Positions 29,780 to 41,663 are shown, counted from the stretch's first letter. The stretch is DNA of 64,000 nucleotides from Escherichia whittamii (GCF_014836715.1 NZ_JACSQI010000016.1:29065-93064), one strand, 5' to 3'. Numbers and translations are program-made. The notes: generated by a model from the letters alone, not told the origin.

Positions 29780-29856
29780 TGGTCGGCGAGAGAGGATTCG
29801 AACCTCCGACCCACTGGTCCCAAACCAGTTGCGCTACCAAGCTGCGCTACTCGCCG
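29780..29856 (-). tRNA. proM: tRNA-Pro (anticodon TGG)
   Basis: 77 nt starting CGGCGAGTAGCGCAGCTTGG and ending in encoded CCA. The anticodon loop reads TTTGGGA, so the anticodon is TGG, and the T-arm GGTTCGAATCC is canonical. It is the last tRNA of the four-gene operon. Confidence 0.98.
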
Positions 29857-29898
29857 AAATACTGCTTTTTGAATTTTTAGTTCAATTCTTTAAAGTCG

Positions 29899-29985
29899 TG
29901 GTGCGAGGGGGGGGACTTGAACCCCCACGTCCGTAAGAACACTAACACCTGAAGCTAGCGCGTCTACCAATTCCGCCACCTTCGC
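29899..29985 (-). tRNA. leuT: tRNA-Leu (anticodon CAG)
   Basis: 87 nt with the long variable arm of class II tRNAs (GTGTTCTTACGGACGTG), starting GCGAAGGTGGCGGAATTGG and ending in encoded CCA. The anticodon loop CTTCAGGTG gives CAG. It is the third tRNA of the operon. Confidence 0.98.
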
Positions 29986-30005
29986 ATTGTCACAACTTCT
30001 AATAA

Positions 30006-30081
30006 TGGGGTGGCTAATGGGATTCGAACCCACGACAACTGGAATCACAATCCAGGGCTCTACCAACTGAGCTATAGCCAC
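30006..30081 (-). tRNA. hisR: tRNA-His (anticodon GTG)
   Basis: 76 nt starting GTGGCTATAGCTCAGTTGG, with anticodon loop ATTGTGATT and encoded CCA. It is the only tRNA-His of E. coli; here it is second in the operon. Confidence 0.98.
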
Positions 30082-30139
30082 CACTACAAATCTTGTTACG
30101 CGGTATTACTACCACCGCAGCTCAAGCGCCGGGACTAAA

Positions 30140-30216
<77 letters not shown>

Positions 30217-30237
30217 TTAGCGCCGTTGCGGGGGTGG

Positions 30238-30266
30238 ATAATACGGACTTCCCCCCCCTCTGTCTA
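30238..30266 (-). promoter_or_regulatory. Promoter of the argX tRNA operon
   Basis: On the minus strand a -35 TAGACA and a -10 TATTAT are separated by exactly 17 bp. The spacer carries a G-run, and the sequence after the -10 box is GC-rich, as in stringently controlled stable-RNA promoters. It lies about 20 bp upstream of argX. Confidence 0.85.
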
Positions 30267-30318
30267 GTCCCTTTTTAAATAAAATGCGCGTTTGATTACG
30301 CTTTGTGCGTTTTGCCGA

Positions 30319-31704
30319 TTATTCATCCAGCTTGTGCGCTTTACCGTGGCGATTAAGGCCAAAAACTTTATAAATCGCCGTCACCGCCAGCATGAAGATG
30401 ATGCCGACAAACAGCGACATACGGGTATCTTCATTAAAGTACATCCCGATCAAAACGCAAATCAGGAATGCCATTGTTACGTAGTTGGCCCACGGAAACA
30501 GGATTGAGCGGAACGGATGGCTGGCAATCGCCGCTTTGTGTGCACGACGAAAACGCAGCTGGCTTATCAAAATCACAAACCACGGCACCATGCCCGGAAG
30601 CACGCTGGCGCTGTAGACGTAGACAAACACACGCTGTGGGTTAGGGATGATGTAGTTCAGACACGAACCAATTAACAGGATCGCAATGGATACCGCCACT
30701 CCTGCAACTGGCACGCCGTGACGGGAAACTTTCGCCATCGCCGCCGGTAACTGACGATTTTTCGCCAGCGCGTAGAGCATACGTCCGCAACTGTACATGC
30801 CGCTGTTACAGCCAGAAAGCGCAGCCGTCAGCACCACAAAGTTGATAATGCCCGCCGCCGCAGTAATACCGATTTTGGCGAAGGTCAACACGAACGGGCT
30901 GCCGTTGCTGCCAATTTCATTCCACGGGAAGATAGTGACGATAACGAAAATCGCGCCCACGTAGAAAATCAGGATCCGCCACAGCACTTTGCCTACCGCA
31001 CTGCGCAGCGTGACCTGTGGATTTTTTGCTTCACCGGCGGTGATGCCGATCAGTTCCACTCCCTGGTAGGATGCCACCACAATACACAATGCCGTCAGGA
31101 ACCCTTTCCAGCCACCAGCAAAGAAGCCCCCATGCTCCGTGAGATTGCTAAAACCAATCGACTGCCCGCCATTGCCAAAACCAAAGAAAATCACGCCCAG
31201 GCCAATGACAATCATCACGATGATGGTAGTGACTTTGATCATCGCGAACCAGAACTCTATTTCACCGTACAACCGCACCGCTGCCAGATTCGCCAGCGCC
31301 ACCAGCGCCACCGCTATCAATGCCGGTATCCACTGCGCCATATCCGGGAACCAAAACTGGACATAAACACCAATGGCGGTAATTTCTGAGATCCCCACCG
31401 CCATCCACATAAACCAGTAAGACCAGGCGGTGAGATAGCCAAAGAACGGGCTCATGTAACGATGTGCATAAACGGCGAACGAACCGGTAACCGGCTCGAG
31501 GAACAACATTTCGCCCATTGAACGCATGATGAAAAAGACGAACAGCCCGGCGATGATATAGGCCAACAATACAGATGGCCCGGCCCATTTCAGGGTGCTG
31601 GCGGCCCCCATAAACAGACCAACACCAATGGTGCCCCCCAGGGCGATGAGTTCGATATGTCGAGCTTCCAGCCCACGCTGTAGCTCTGGTTTGTTATCTG
31701 CCAT
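30319..31704 (-). CDS. yifK: Threonine/serine transporter ThrP (YifK)
   Basis: A 461-aa amino acid permease of the APC superfamily with about 12 hydrophobic helices. The family start [24 protein letters not shown], here in the first 32 residues, carries the substrate-binding turn. K-12 YifK takes up threonine and serine and is under Lrp and GcvB control; I did not map those sites. It lies between the end of the ECA operon and the argX tRNA operon, all leftward. Confidence 0.94.
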   Translation of the reverse strand: MADNKPELQRGLEARHIELIALGGTIGVGLFMGAASTLKWAGPSVLLAYIIAGLFVFFIMRSMGEMLFLEPVTGSFAVYAHRYMSPFFGYLTAWSYWFMWMAVGISEITAIGVYVQFWFPDMAQWIPALIAVALVALANLAAVRLYGEIEFWFAMIKVTTIIVMIVIGLGVIFFGFGNGGQSIGFSNLTEHGGFFAGGWKGFLTALCIVVASYQGVELIGITAGEAKNPQVTLRSAVGKVLWRILIFYVGAIFVIVTIFPWNEIGSNGSPFVLTFAKIGITAAAGIINFVVLTAALSGCNSGMYSCGRMLYALAKNRQLPAAMAKVSRHGVPVAGVAVSIAILLIGSCLNYIIPNPQRVFVYVYSASVLPGMVPWFVILISQLRFRRAHKAAIASHPFRSILFPWANYVTMAFLICVLIGMYFNEDTRMSLFVGIIFMLAVTAIYKVFGLNRHGKAHKLDE

Positions 31705-31895
31705 AAATCCTCGTGTTGTGTTTGCATGTTTTTCCGGTGTTACCGGTTATCGTTATGGGTACATCGAGTGTTGCGAATGTTTTCGTAATTCAGGAGAAAT
31801 GGCAAATGAAGCATTAAAAATTTGAATGCTTTGTGTGATAAAACAGCAGAATGGCGACAGAGCAACCACTCCGTCGCTTTACAGAGCAAGGGAAA

Positions 31896-32636
31896 TCAGA
31901 GATTGCCGGTGTAATGCCAGCGTAAATAACGCAGCAAACGAAGCTGGCGCTTAATGCGACTCGGCTGCGAAAGCAGTCTGTAGAGCCACTCCAGTCCCAG
32001 TTTTTGCCAGATTTTTGGCGCGCGTTTTACGTGACCGGTAAAGACATCGTACGTTCCACCAACGCCCATATACAGCGCATGAGGGTGCACCAGGCGGCAG
32101 TCGCGCATGAAGATCTCCTGCTTTGGCGAGCCCATCGCGACGGTGACGATTTGCGCACCACTGGCGTGAATATGCTCAAACAGCGCCTGACGCTGCTCAG
32201 GCTTGAAATAACCGTCCTGGCTGCCAACGATATTCACCTTCCACTGGTCGCGCAGTTTAGCTTCGGTCTGCGCCAGCACTTCAGGTTTACCGCCCACAAG
32301 AAACACTGGCGTTCCTTCCTTGCCAGCGCGCACCATTACTTCTTCCCAGAGATCGGCACCTGCAACGCGGGAAACCTGCGCCTGCGGGTACTTTTTACGC
32401 ACCGACCGCACGACACTAATACCATCGGCATATTTAAATTCGGCTGCGTTAATTAACTCCCTGACCTCGGCGTTATCTTCAATGGTCAGCATTTTTTCGG
32501 CGTTAATGGCAACCAGCGTTCCCTGCTTAAGCTGTCCATCAGCGAACAGATAATCGAGGGCATGCTGCATATCACGCCAACCGATCAACTGTAAGCCCCG
32601 CAGCGTATAGGTCGGTGCCGTGGTGTTGTTATTCAT
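31896..32636 (-). CDS. wecG: UDP-N-acetyl-D-mannosaminuronic acid transferase WecG
   Basis: GT26 (WecG/TagA/CpsF) glycosyltransferase that adds ManNAcA to lipid I to make ECA lipid II at the inner face of the cytoplasmic membrane. The 246 aa include family segments [22 protein letters not shown] and [12 protein letters not shown]. It is the last gene of the ECA operon, 2 bp after wzyE. Confidence 0.97.
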   Translation of the reverse strand: MNNNTTAPTYTLRGLQLIGWRDMQHALDYLFADGQLKQGTLVAINAEKMLTIEDNAEVRELINAAEFKYADGISVVRSVRKKYPQAQVSRVAGADLWEEVMVRAGKEGTPVFLVGGKPEVLAQTEAKLRDQWKVNIVGSQDGYFKPEQRQALFEHIHASGAQIVTVAMGSPKQEIFMRDCRLVHPHALYMGVGGTYDVFTGHVKRAPKIWQKLGLEWLYRLLSQPSRIKRQLRLLRYLRWHYTGNL

Positions 32637-32638
32637 TG

Positions 32639-33991
32639 TTATCCTTCAACCTGCGTCCGGAGCGATGATTTTATTCGTTTATGAATGAGTCCGGCGCTAT
32701 CAAAAAGCCAGTACAGCAGTTTTGCAATCATCAGGCTTGCGCCGAAGACCACGATAAAAAAGACGACACGCGAGACAAACGAATCCAACCCTTCGCGCGC
32801 CAGCACGATCATATTGAAGATCGCCCCAAAGCAGAAACTGTGGAGAATCGCAGCCTTATAGCGATTGGTTTCGCGGTTGCCCAACTCATACAGCCAGTCG
32901 AACCATTTGATGATCAGACCAACCACAATCGCCCCAAGCGGGATGAACAACGCGCCGCCCATAACAACCAGCGAGCCTATAAGCGTAGGCGAGATCGCCA
33001 GCCCGGAGTGGTTATTCAGCACTTCCCAGGTAAAGTAGTTGGCGGAGTTCAGCACCATACTCGGGCGACCCGGCCACAGCCAGGAAGGGATAAAGACATA
33101 GAAATCGCGAACAATCGGTGCCAGCCCCTGGAAGTCGATGTTGTCGTAGTTCTGCAACAACAGCGCCAGATTCTCCCACGGCGAGAAGGTATCGCGGGTG
33201 AGATAGAGAAACGTATAGAACGCCTCATCGCCGCTCACGTTCATTCCATAGCGTTTTAGCGCCAGCCAGAACATACCCACAATCCCCAGCACGCCCGCCG
33301 CCGCCAGCATCCACAGCGAAATCCAGCCGCGAATAATGCCGATAAACAGGAAGATCGCGAACGCGATAATGATATTGGCGCGAGTGCCGCCGACAATCAT
33401 GTAAGTCAGCAAGCCAAAGGCAACCGTGCTGACGAGGAAAAACAGCCACGCTTTGCTGTCCTGGCGCAGAAAGTAGACCACCAGCATTGCCGGGATGAAA
33501 AAGTAAAAGAAGCGTTTTAATGCCACACCGGAGACTTCACTAGAGAAGATCTGGCTGTAGGAGTTAAGCCGGAACAGCAAAAAACCGTTGTGCATGAAGA
33601 AGATGCCGACGCTCACCAGCGCGATGCCCATCAGGATCACCCACGTGAGATTAGCTTCCACGCGGTTCATGGTAAACACGGGACGGCGCGGAGCATCTGC
33701 AACGCGTTTGCGTAAGCGTGTTTTGTAAGTGACGTAGTAAACTGCGTAAAATCCTCCCGCAGAAAGTAACGCCTGCAACAAGATCTCTGGCGGCACTACG
33801 GCAACATCAAAGCGAAATACCAGCAAGCTGGTCAGCGGGAAGCCGAAGAAAAAGGTCAACAAAAACAGCAATGAAAAGAAGACATTGAAGTTAAAGCGCA
33901 CGCGGCGAAACTCAAACCAGGTCAGCGTGGCGATAAACAGCGTGCAGAGCAGCCAGACAACAAAAAGGCCGCTAAATTGCAGCAGGCTCAT
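32639..33991 (-). CDS. wzyE: ECA polymerase WzyE
   Basis: Joins ECA trisaccharide repeat units on the periplasmic side of the inner membrane. The 450-aa protein has about 11 hydrophobic segments with one large periplasmic loop in the C-terminal half, as expected of a Wzy polymerase. It overlaps wecF by 4 bp, so the two are translationally coupled. Confidence 0.96.
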   Translation of the reverse strand: MSLLQFSGLFVVWLLCTLFIATLTWFEFRRVRFNFNVFFSLLFLLTFFFGFPLTSLLVFRFDVAVVPPEILLQALLSAGGFYAVYYVTYKTRLRKRVADAPRRPVFTMNRVEANLTWVILMGIALVSVGIFFMHNGFLLFRLNSYSQIFSSEVSGVALKRFFYFFIPAMLVVYFLRQDSKAWLFFLVSTVAFGLLTYMIVGGTRANIIIAFAIFLFIGIIRGWISLWMLAAAGVLGIVGMFWLALKRYGMNVSGDEAFYTFLYLTRDTFSPWENLALLLQNYDNIDFQGLAPIVRDFYVFIPSWLWPGRPSMVLNSANYFTWEVLNNHSGLAISPTLIGSLVVMGGALFIPLGAIVVGLIIKWFDWLYELGNRETNRYKAAILHSFCFGAIFNMIVLAREGLDSFVSRVVFFIVVFGASLMIAKLLYWLFDSAGLIHKRIKSSLRTQVEG

Positions 33992-35067
33992 GCGACCTCC
34001 CCGGAGGCAATCGCCAGCGCCCGCTGCCAGCCTTGCAGATAATTCGGGCTAAAGAAGGCAATGTTGTTTTTATCCACCGACGCCAACTGACGCTGCGCTT
34101 CACGCACAATATCCTCGTTGAGCTCGTCAGTGGTAAACAGCACCGGCAAATGTTGCTCTGTCATATCCTGCCAGAACGGATTTTCCCGGTTAAGCACACA
34201 GGGAATGCCCGCCTGAATCAGCAAGCACAGCGTACCAATGCCCTGCTGGCGAGCAAAAATAAAGTATCCGAGATCGCACTGGCGAAGTAGCGCCAGATAG
34301 GCGTCAAATTCCAGTTTTTCGCTTAGAACTTGCAGATTTTCTTCGCTGAATAGCTCCAGCCCCGCCTGACGAACTTCGTCAATGTACGCTTCGTTATTAG
34401 GCGGATAGCCCATCGGTACAACCACTTTTACCGTATCGCCAAACTGCTGATGAACAGCGCGCAAGGCGGCGATATGTTCATTGCTGCGATCGCCGGAGTT
34501 CCCTACCAGAATAGTCATTTTCCCTTCACGTTGGCGATCGTTCGCCATTGTATTGAGAGAAGGGTCCATACGGGTTGGGAAATAAATCAGTTCGCCCCGC
34601 ACCTTAGGATGCGTTTTGGCAAAAAAGCTCAAGTCTCCCCGAGTGGCAAACACACAGCCCACTCGCTTTTGTGCCAGTCGGCGTAGAGGATAAAAGAGTT
34701 TATATTTCAATCCACTGGAAACTTCATAGAGGTCTGCCCCCCAGATATGCCAGTAAAACTGGTTTGGCTTGATTCCGCCATTAAGCAACGCCAGCCACAG
34801 CTTGGGATTGAATTGACCGTGGAAGAAAAACCGTTGCTGGCGGTTAGCTTTCGCTTTAGCGATAACGGCTTCTGCCAGCGATTTTTTCCCAGGGAAAAAT
34901 TGCACAGAAAGCGCCGGACAACTATCACTTAAGCCGTCGTCCTTGCCAGCAACCATAAACTCGCGCGCGTGCTCGCTCGTCGCGACCAGCGTGTCATTGA
35001 AAAACCGCAGAACGGTTTGGTTATGGTGAGGGATATCCGATCCCAGTACGTGAATCAGTACAGTCAT
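33988..35067 (-). CDS. wecF: dTDP-N-acetylfucosamine:lipid II transferase WecF
   Basis: GT56 enzyme that adds Fuc4NAc to ECA lipid II to give the complete trisaccharide lipid III. It has 359 aa with no membrane helix and starts [20 protein letters not shown]. It depends on the dTDP-Fuc4NAc made by WecE and WecD, so it is affected if the dTDP-sugar supply changes (see the missing rffGH). It overlaps both neighbours by 4 bp. Confidence 0.96.
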   Translation of the reverse strand: MTVLIHVLGSDIPHHNQTVLRFFNDTLVATSEHAREFMVAGKDDGLSDSCPALSVQFFPGKKSLAEAVIAKAKANRQQRFFFHGQFNPKLWLALLNGGIKPNQFYWHIWGADLYEVSSGLKYKLFYPLRRLAQKRVGCVFATRGDLSFFAKTHPKVRGELIYFPTRMDPSLNTMANDRQREGKMTILVGNSGDRSNEHIAALRAVHQQFGDTVKVVVPMGYPPNNEAYIDEVRQAGLELFSEENLQVLSEKLEFDAYLALLRQCDLGYFIFARQQGIGTLCLLIQAGIPCVLNRENPFWQDMTEQHLPVLFTTDELNEDIVREAQRQLASVDKNNIAFFSPNYLQGWQRALAIASGEVA

Positions 35068-36314
35068 GCCCGCCTACGCCAGAGTAAAAACACGCCACAA
35101 CAAAGAGAAAAATAGACGATATAGGTTGCCATGTAGGCCTGCGCCGCGCCCAGGGCGCCATGCGCGGGGATCAACCAGTGGGCAAATACCATCAATAAAG
35201 TGAACTGACTGACTTCCGCCAGAATATAAAACCGCAGCGACGCTTTGGCGATCACCAGATAACCAAAGACATAAGCGCCCACTTTTAACACATCGCCGAC
35301 CAACTGCCAGGCAAAGAGATCGCGCATGGCGGTAAATTTATTCGACAGCAGTAGCCAGATGGCAAAATCACGCAGTAGCCAGACGGTAAAACTCGCCGCC
35401 GCCACGGCCGGTAAAACGAATTTCAGCGATTTAACCACTTCCCTGGTAATATCGCGCTTTTCCGTTAGCCGCGACAACGTGGGCAATAAATACACGCTAA
35501 AGGAGGCTGTAATAAATTGCAGGTAGGCGTCGGAAATACTGCTCACCCCTTGCCAGATACCCACTTCATCCCAGCTATACTGCGCTGCCAATAGTTTACG
35601 CATCATGATGTACGCAACGGGCAAGGTCACCGACGTAATCAGCGCCATGAGCGTGAACTTACTCAACTGCCCCGCCAGACCGTTATCCCAACAGGGTTTC
35701 AGATAGCTTAACGGGATAGCGCCACGCTTAATTAACATGACAGCGGCAGGAATCACTACCAGCGCGGGAATCAGCGCCAGACCAAGCAACGCGCCTTCAT
35801 AACCGCCAAAACGGTAACTGACATAATAAGCGATAACGCCAATCAGGCTGCCGACAATCAGCGATAACGCATTACCCGCGGCATCGCGAAAGCCTTTCAT
35901 CAACGCCAGTAACAGGTTGCCCCAGGCGATGCCCATTTGCACCAGCGCCACTAAACGCACCAGCCCCTGATAGTCGGTATTACCGAACAATCCCAGGCTG
36001 ATTGGCGCAGCCGCCAGCACAAAGACCAGCGCCATCAGCGTGGAGAAGCCAAGCACCATCGCTGATGAAGTGCCGACCACGCGGCGCAGGTGCTGCGGAT
36101 TATCATGGTACTGGGCAACGTATTTGGTTACACCGTTAAAGATGCCCGCCCCGGCAAGCACGCCGAGCACGGTAATCAACTGGCGGAAATTTGCCGCCAA
36201 CCCTAGTCCTGCCGGACCAAATGACACTGCCAGTAATTTACCAACCAGTAACCCAGCGCCAATCTTGACCAGTGTACTGGCCGCCGTCCACAAGGACGCT
36301 TTTGCCAGCGACAT
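35064..36314 (-). CDS. wzxE: ECA lipid III flippase WzxE
   Basis: Polysaccharide flippase of the MOP superfamily that moves undecaprenyl-linked trisaccharide to the periplasmic face. It has 416 aa with about 12 hydrophobic helices and starts [20 protein letters not shown]. It overlaps wecF by 4 bp and lies 1 bp from wecE. Confidence 0.96.
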   Translation of the reverse strand: MSLAKASLWTAASTLVKIGAGLLVGKLLAVSFGPAGLGLAANFRQLITVLGVLAGAGIFNGVTKYVAQYHDNPQHLRRVVGTSSAMVLGFSTLMALVFVLAAAPISLGLFGNTDYQGLVRLVALVQMGIAWGNLLLALMKGFRDAAGNALSLIVGSLIGVIAYYVSYRFGGYEGALLGLALIPALVVIPAAVMLIKRGAIPLSYLKPCWDNGLAGQLSKFTLMALITSVTLPVAYIMMRKLLAAQYSWDEVGIWQGVSSISDAYLQFITASFSVYLLPTLSRLTEKRDITREVVKSLKFVLPAVAAASFTVWLLRDFAIWLLLSNKFTAMRDLFAWQLVGDVLKVGAYVFGYLVIAKASLRFYILAEVSQFTLLMVFAHWLIPAHGALGAAQAYMATYIVYFSLCCGVFLLWRRRA

Positions 36315-36315
36315 A

Positions 36316-37446
36316 TCAGGAGAAGTAGTTCAACAAGGTCGCAATTACCGTGCGCTGATTGACGGGCGACAGGTTGTAGAACAGCGGCAGGCGCAGCAGG
36401 CGCTCGCTCTCTTTGGTGGTGTAGCGATCTTCGCCGTGAAACTCACCAAAGCGTTCACCCGCAGGGCTTGCGTGTAGCGGAATGTAATGGAACACCGCCA
36501 TAATTTCCGCTTCTTTCAGGAAGTTAATCAGCGCACTCCGGTCATCATTATCCCGCAGCTTAATGTAGAACATATGCGCGTTCTGCACGCAGCCATCGGG
36601 AATCGACGGCAGCTCGATACGCCCGGCTTTCGCCAGAGGTGCTAACGCATCGTAGTAGTTTTGCCACAGCGCCAGACGTTGCTGGTTGATACGTTCAGCG
36701 GCTTCCAGTTGCGCCCACAGGTACGCAGCTTGCAGATCGGACATCAAATAGCTGGAACCGATATCGCGCCAGGTATATTTATCGACCTGACCACGGAAGA
36801 ACTGGCTGCGGTTAGTGCCTTTTTCACGGATGATCTCCGCACGTTCAATCAACGCTTTATCGTTAATCAGCGTCGCACCGCCTTCACCGCCCGCCGTGTA
36901 GTTTTTAGTTTCATGGAAGCTAAAGCAGCCAATATGACCAATGGTTCCCAGCGCACGCCCTTTGTAAGTGGACATCACGCCCTGAGCGGCATCTTCCACA
37001 ACAAACAGGTTATGCTTTTTCGCCAGTGCCATAATGGTGTCCATTTCACAGGCCACGCCCGCGTAATGCACCGGCACGATAACGCGCGTTTTATCGGTGA
37101 TCGCCGCTTCAATCCGCGTTTCGTCGATATTCATGGTGTCCGGGCGGACATCAACAAAAACGATTTTAGCCCCACGCAGCACAAATGCGTTGGCGGTGGA
37201 AACAAAGGTGTAGCTCGGCATGATAACTTCATCGCCCGGCTGGATATCCAGCAGCAGCGCCGCCATTTCCAGAGAAGCGGTGCAGGACGGCGTCAGCAGC
37301 ACTTTGGCGCTGCCAAAACGTTGCTCCAGCCACTGCTGGCAGCGACGGGTAAAACCGCCATCGCCACACAGTTTGCCGCTACCCATTGCCGACTGCATAT
37401 AGTCGAGTTCGGTTCCTACCACCGGCGGTGCGTTAAATGGAATCAT
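36316..37446 (-). CDS. wecE: dTDP-4-amino-4,6-dideoxygalactose transaminase WecE
   Basis: PLP-dependent aminotransferase that converts dTDP-4-keto-6-deoxyglucose to dTDP-Fuc4N using glutamate. It has 376 aa with DegT/DnrJ/EryC1 features: VVEDAAQGV near residue 150 and SFHETKNYTAGGEGG near residues 175-190, in which the Lys binds PLP. Its substrate normally comes from RffH and RffG, which are absent from this operon, so supply must come from elsewhere if the enzyme is to work. Confidence 0.97.
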   Translation of the reverse strand: MIPFNAPPVVGTELDYMQSAMGSGKLCGDGGFTRRCQQWLEQRFGSAKVLLTPSCTASLEMAALLLDIQPGDEVIMPSYTFVSTANAFVLRGAKIVFVDVRPDTMNIDETRIEAAITDKTRVIVPVHYAGVACEMDTIMALAKKHNLFVVEDAAQGVMSTYKGRALGTIGHIGCFSFHETKNYTAGGEGGATLINDKALIERAEIIREKGTNRSQFFRGQVDKYTWRDIGSSYLMSDLQAAYLWAQLEAAERINQQRLALWQNYYDALAPLAKAGRIELPSIPDGCVQNAHMFYIKLRDNDDRSALINFLKEAEIMAVFHYIPLHASPAGERFGEFHGEDRYTTKESERLLRLPLFYNLSPVNQRTVIATLLNYFS

Positions 37447-37450
37447 GTGA

Positions 37451-38125
37451 TCACCTGTATAACCAGTACGCGGTGCTTTCTACATTCGCACCACTTTGTA
37501 TGTATCGTCTAAGCGCGGCGGTGTTGCCCATCTGGGTCGCCACCCGCAATGTTTTTTTACCGCGAGCATACGCCCAGTTTAGCGCTGCTTGCATCAGGTG
37601 TGCACCTGCTCCGCGTCCTGCCAGTAAACCAATGCGCGCGTCAGTGACATTCAACTCTCGCAGAGACACATAGCCGCGAATCTCGCCAGAGGCCGCGCGT
37701 AAAACCAGGCATTGATGATCAAAGGTGCCGCGCACGGCATTTTCAATCCACTGTGCGTAAAAGCGACCACTGGCGTCGGGCGCATACCACGGCATACGAA
37801 ACCGGCTTTGTGCGAATGCTTCACGGGCTAACTGGCGTAGTACTGGAATATCTGATTCTTGAGCCACTTCCGCATGGCTTTCACTGACGTTGATCACGGG
37901 CAGCGCCAAATCCACTTCCCCTTCTACCAGTGAGAATCCCAGCTGTTGCAGGGCATCCAGTTCATCGGTATTGGATGCGGCAATTTTGGCCTGTACCCGT
38001 GACCACGGCGCCAAAACGTCTGACGTCAGGAGCGGTGCGTCAGGACTAATGCGAACGATAGCGCTGTTAACGCCAAAGAAGGCGTTTTCCCAGATTAGTG
38101 GTTCAATACTGGCGCGGACGGGCAT
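37451..38125 (-). CDS. wecD: dTDP-fucosamine acetyltransferase WecD
   Basis: GNAT-family enzyme that acetylates dTDP-Fuc4N to dTDP-Fuc4NAc for ECA. The 224 aa contain the acetyl-CoA-binding segment [18 protein letters not shown] near residues 168-185. In K-12 it follows rffH; here it starts 34 bp after the wecC stop. A GAGGGAGA ribosome site remains just before its ATG, so translation should be normal. Confidence 0.96.
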   Translation of the reverse strand: MPVRASIEPLIWENAFFGVNSAIVRISPDAPLLTSDVLAPWSRVQAKIAASNTDELDALQQLGFSLVEGEVDLALPVINVSESHAEVAQESDIPVLRQLAREAFAQSRFRMPWYAPDASGRFYAQWIENAVRGTFDHQCLVLRAASGEIRGYVSLRELNVTDARIGLLAGRGAGAHLMQAALNWAYARGKKTLRVATQMGNTAALRRYIQSGANVESTAYWLYR

Positions 38126-38159
38126 TCGCTATCTCCCTCAAAACAGTCATTCACTGTAA
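38126..38159 (-). other. wecC/wecD junction where rffG and rffH are missing
   Basis: In K-12 two genes of together about 1.95 kb, rffG (dTDP-glucose 4,6-dehydratase) and rffH (glucose-1-phosphate thymidylyltransferase), lie here. In this window only 34 bp separate the wecC stop from the wecD start; on the minus strand they read TTACAGTGAATGACTGTTTT then GAGGGAGATAGCGA. A GTG followed by an open frame into wecD may be the relic of the rffG start. No other part of either gene is visible in the window. Confidence 0.88.
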
Positions 38160-39422
38160 TCAGCGCCAGACCCCTTTGGTATCCACGACATACTGCTGCT
38201 GAACATCATCGCCGCTAATGGCTTTAAACTGGCTGTGATCGACCAGCATCACCAGCACATCTGCCATTGCCAGCGCCTCGCCAAGCTGCGCCAGCGTGCA
38301 AAGCCCGGTCAGTTTTTTCGGCAACTGGTGAATGTTAGGCTCAACAACCAGCGTTTCGCCGCTGTGCCACTGGGCGATCAGTTCAGCGATTTCCATCGCC
38401 GGGCTTTCGCGCAGGTCATCAATATTCGGTTTAAATGCCAGACCAAAGCAGGCAATTTTCAGCTCGCTGGCGCGTTTATCAGTGGCAGCCAGACAATCAG
38501 CAACCGCCGCTTTCACCTGGTCGATAACCCAGAAAGGCTTGTGATCGTTCACTTCCCGCGCGGTGCGGATAAGCTGCGCCTGCTGGGGATTCTGCGCCAC
38601 GATAAACCACGGGTCGACGGCAATGCAGTGACCGCCCACGCCAGGCCCAGGCTGAAGAATATTGACGCGTGGATGGCGATTCGCCAGACGAATCAGTTCC
38701 CAGACGTTAATTCCTTGATCGGCGCAAATCAGCGACAGTTCGTTAGCAAAAGCAATATTCACGTCGCGGAAGCTGTTTTCTGTGAGCTTACACATTTCCG
38801 CCGTCCGCGAGTTAGTAACGACACACTCACCTTCGAGGAAAATTTTGTACAGTTCGCTGGCGCGCGCCGAGCAAACTGGCGTCATGCCGCCAATGACGCG
38901 ATCGTTTTTAATCAGTTCGACCATCACCTGGCCCGGCAACACACGTTCCGGGCAATAAGCAATGTTGACGTCCGCCTGCTCGCCCACTTGCTGCGGGAAA
39001 GTCAGATCCGGACGCATCTCTGCTAACCATTCTGCCATCTTCTCGGTTGAGCCCACCGGCGAGGTGGACTCAAGGATCACCAACGCGCCTTTTTTCAGCA
39101 CAGGCGCAATGGAGCGGGCAGCCGATTCAACGTAGGTCATATCCGGCTCATGATCGCCTTTAAATGGCGTTGGGACAGCAATCAGCCAGGCATCAGCCTC
39201 AACCGGCGTCGTGCTCGCTCGTAAAAAACCGCCTTCTACGGCAGTTTTTACCACACTCGCCAAATCAGGTTCGACGATATGGATTTCGCCACGATTGATG
39301 GTTTCAACCGCTTGTTGGTTGATATCGACACCAATCACCTGTTTTTGCCGTGAGGCAAACGCAGCTGCCGTTGGCAGCCCGATATAACCTAGTCCGATAA
39401 CAGAAATGGTCGCAAAACTCAT
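38160..39422 (-). CDS. wecC: UDP-N-acetyl-D-mannosamine dehydrogenase WecC
   Basis: NAD-dependent four-electron dehydrogenase that makes UDP-ManNAcA. The 420 aa start with the Rossmann motif [14 protein letters not shown] (residues 11-24); the catalytic cysteine lies in [14 protein letters not shown] near residues 253-266. The ATG overlaps the wecB stop by 4 bp. Downstream the operon goes straight to wecD instead of rffG. Confidence 0.97.
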   Translation of the reverse strand: MSFATISVIGLGYIGLPTAAAFASRQKQVIGVDINQQAVETINRGEIHIVEPDLASVVKTAVEGGFLRASTTPVEADAWLIAVPTPFKGDHEPDMTYVESAARSIAPVLKKGALVILESTSPVGSTEKMAEWLAEMRPDLTFPQQVGEQADVNIAYCPERVLPGQVMVELIKNDRVIGGMTPVCSARASELYKIFLEGECVVTNSRTAEMCKLTENSFRDVNIAFANELSLICADQGINVWELIRLANRHPRVNILQPGPGVGGHCIAVDPWFIVAQNPQQAQLIRTAREVNDHKPFWVIDQVKAAVADCLAATDKRASELKIACFGLAFKPNIDDLRESPAMEIAELIAQWHSGETLVVEPNIHQLPKKLTGLCTLAQLGEALAMADVLVMLVDHSQFKAISGDDVQQQYVVDTKGVWR

Positions 39423-40549
39423 AATGATATCCGATTATTTTTTAACGCTTCCAAAATGCGAGAGCATGCCTGACCATCACCATACGGATTATGGGCTCGG
39501 CTCATTGTTTGATATTCATCTTCGTCTTCTAAAAGACGCGTCACTTCCTCGACGATCCGTTGTTTATCCGTCCCCACCAGACGTACCGTACCAGCGGTCA
39601 CCGCTTCTGGGCGTTCGGTGGTATCGCGCATCACCAGTACCGGTTTACCCAGAGAAGGAGCTTCTTCCTGAATGCCGCCAGAGTCAGTCAAAATCAACCA
39701 GGCGTGGTTCATCAACCAGACAAACGGTAAATACTCCTGGGGATCGATCAGAATGACATTTTTCACATGCCCCAGAATGCGATTGACCGGCTCTCTGACA
39801 TTCGGGTTAAGGTGTACCGGATAAACAATCTGGATGTCCTGATGAGTGGTAGCGATTTCAGCCAGCGCATGGCAGATTTCTTCAAAGCCACGGCCGAAGC
39901 TCTCACGCCTGTGACCGGTCACCAGAATCATCTTTTTATCGGGATCGATAAACGGGTAATTTGCCGCCAGTTCTGAACGCAGCGTATCGCTGCTCATGAC
40001 CTGGTCGCGCACCCACAGCAGTGCATCAATTACTGTATTACCGGTAATAAAGATTCGGCTGTCAGCGACGTTTTCACGCAGCAAATTTTGCCGGGAAGTT
40101 TCAGTTGGTGAAAAATGGTACATCGCCAGATGCCCGGTCAATGTACGGTTAGCCTCTTCCGGCCACGGCGAATAGAGATCGCCTGTGCGCAGTCCGGCCT
40201 CAACGTGACCAACAGGAATACGCTGATAAAACGCTGCCAGGCTGGTTGCCAGTGTGGTGGTAGTATCACCGTGAACCAGCACAACGTCTGGTTTGAACTC
40301 GGCAAGAATAGGTTTTAGTCCTTCCAGAATACGACAGGTTATCTCTGTCAGGCCCTGTCCTGGCTGCATTATGTTGAGATCGTAGTCAGGTACAATGGAA
40401 AAGAGTTTCAGCACCTGATCGAGCATCTCCCGATGCTGCGCAGTGACGCAAACTTTAGCCTCAAAAAAAGGATCTTTTGCCAACGCATGCACCAACGGCG
40501 CCATCTTGATGGCTTCCGGGCGCGTACCAAATACAGTCAGTACTTTCAC
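39419..40549 (-). CDS. wecB: UDP-N-acetylglucosamine 2-epimerase WecB
   Basis: Non-hydrolysing epimerase that makes UDP-ManNAc for WecC. I chose the GTG at 40549, giving 376 aa beginning [19 protein letters not shown], the family start. An upstream ATG would add 15 residues unlike any epimerase. Segments [20 protein letters not shown] and [15 protein letters not shown] are characteristic. Confidence 0.97.
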   Translation of the reverse strand: MKVLTVFGTRPEAIKMAPLVHALAKDPFFEAKVCVTAQHREMLDQVLKLFSIVPDYDLNIMQPGQGLTEITCRILEGLKPILAEFKPDVVLVHGDTTTTLATSLAAFYQRIPVGHVEAGLRTGDLYSPWPEEANRTLTGHLAMYHFSPTETSRQNLLRENVADSRIFITGNTVIDALLWVRDQVMSSDTLRSELAANYPFIDPDKKMILVTGHRRESFGRGFEEICHALAEIATTHQDIQIVYPVHLNPNVREPVNRILGHVKNVILIDPQEYLPFVWLMNHAWLILTDSGGIQEEAPSLGKPVLVMRDTTERPEAVTAGTVRLVGTDKQRIVEEVTRLLEDEDEYQTMSRAHNPYGDGQACSRILEALKNNRISL

Positions 40550-40604
40550 ATCGATTCTCTTCGAATAAGCGGCGAGCGCCTTTGCGCTCACCACAGCTGT
40601 GTTG

Positions 40605-41651
40605 CTATTTCGAGCAACGGCGGGTTAATGCGACACCAGCCCCGATCAGCCCCCCGACAATGCCCCACATGATCATCAGGAAGGCACGACGTGGGCTATC
40701 GCGTTTTACCGGTTCTTCCGGTGTACGCAAATAGCGATAGGTCTGAAAACGCGGATCCAGGGTTGGACCAACATTAAGGGTGTTTAACATGGCCCGATTC
40801 TGATCATAGTCGAGATCAAAGGCTGGGCCGACAGCCTGTAAATTTTCCAGTCGCGCCTGGAGCATCGGGCGCCCCAACAGGAACATTTCTGAATCAGGTA
40901 ATTCCTCGGCTGGTACATCTGTCGCACTGCGAGAAATATTGTGTTGCTCGGCGATTTTCAGTGCCTGTTCAATACTGTTCATTCGGCGGTCGTAGATGGA
41001 CTTAGCCACTTCTTCCTGACGCTTCACCTGAGCTTTCATCTGAATAGTGCGCGCTGCCCATGCGCCTTTCAGCTCATCATTCAGATGGCTGGCTGCACGC
41101 TGGCTGGCAAAAGCAACATATTGACGAAGCAGGTTATTAGCATCGGGGGCGGTTTCGGCAACCAGCTTAACGCTGTCATTGACCGCGCGGGCGAAATCAC
41201 CAGGAATAAACAGGATGTTGTTGATCATTTCATCCAGCAGAGCCGCATCAGCCTTACTATTTCCGACCATCCGCTGTTTGTAATAGTCAGTCTGCAACCA
41301 GAAATCGCGGCGGGTATCCCACGACGCCAGTTGCATAACAAACTCTTTATAGGCTTCATCCATGACCGATGGTTGGTCGGCAGGGGCCATATTTGAACGA
41401 ACATCCAGGTTACGCAGAAACTGCTGCTGCGAGTAGTACCCGCCCAGCATATTCACGGTTGGACGATCGGTAATCGCCGTCGCGCTCCACTCCTGACGCG
41501 CAAAAAAAGTATACGCCAACGCGATTAAGGCAAACGCCAGCCCCATGCCAATAATCCACAGCTTCCCAGCCCACAAGGTACGAAACAACCCACGAATATC
41601 CAGTTCATTTTCAGCGTCTTCGGCTGGTTTCCCAGGCATTGGTTGCGTCAT
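40605..41651 (-). CDS. wzzE: ECA chain-length regulator WzzE
   Basis: Polysaccharide co-polymerase that sets ECA chain length and is needed for cyclic ECA. The 348 aa have one N-terminal membrane helix (about residues 31-51, [19 protein letters not shown]), a long periplasmic coiled-coil region and a second helix at the C-terminus ([19 protein letters not shown]). A Wzz-type Pro-Arg segment precedes the last helix. Confidence 0.97.
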   Translation of the reverse strand: MTQPMPGKPAEDAENELDIRGLFRTLWAGKLWIIGMGLAFALIALAYTFFARQEWSATAITDRPTVNMLGGYYSQQQFLRNLDVRSNMAPADQPSVMDEAYKEFVMQLASWDTRRDFWLQTDYYKQRMVGNSKADAALLDEMINNILFIPGDFARAVNDSVKLVAETAPDANNLLRQYVAFASQRAASHLNDELKGAWAARTIQMKAQVKRQEEVAKSIYDRRMNSIEQALKIAEQHNISRSATDVPAEELPDSEMFLLGRPMLQARLENLQAVGPAFDLDYDQNRAMLNTLNVGPTLDPRFQTYRYLRTPEEPVKRDSPRRAFLMIMWGIVGGLIGAGVALTRRCSK

Positions 41652-41663
41652 TACATCCTCGTT

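Noticed and set aside
29632..29880. Open frames crossing the tRNA genes (29632-29880 plus strand, 29890-30084 minus strand)
   Set aside because: They read through tRNA-Pro, tRNA-Leu and tRNA-His genes and spacers; translations are of structural RNA, not protein.
38235..39026. 263-codon frame opposite wecC
   Set aside because: Considered because it is next to the rffGH deletion, but it is the complement of wecC codons and not a relic of rffG or rffH.
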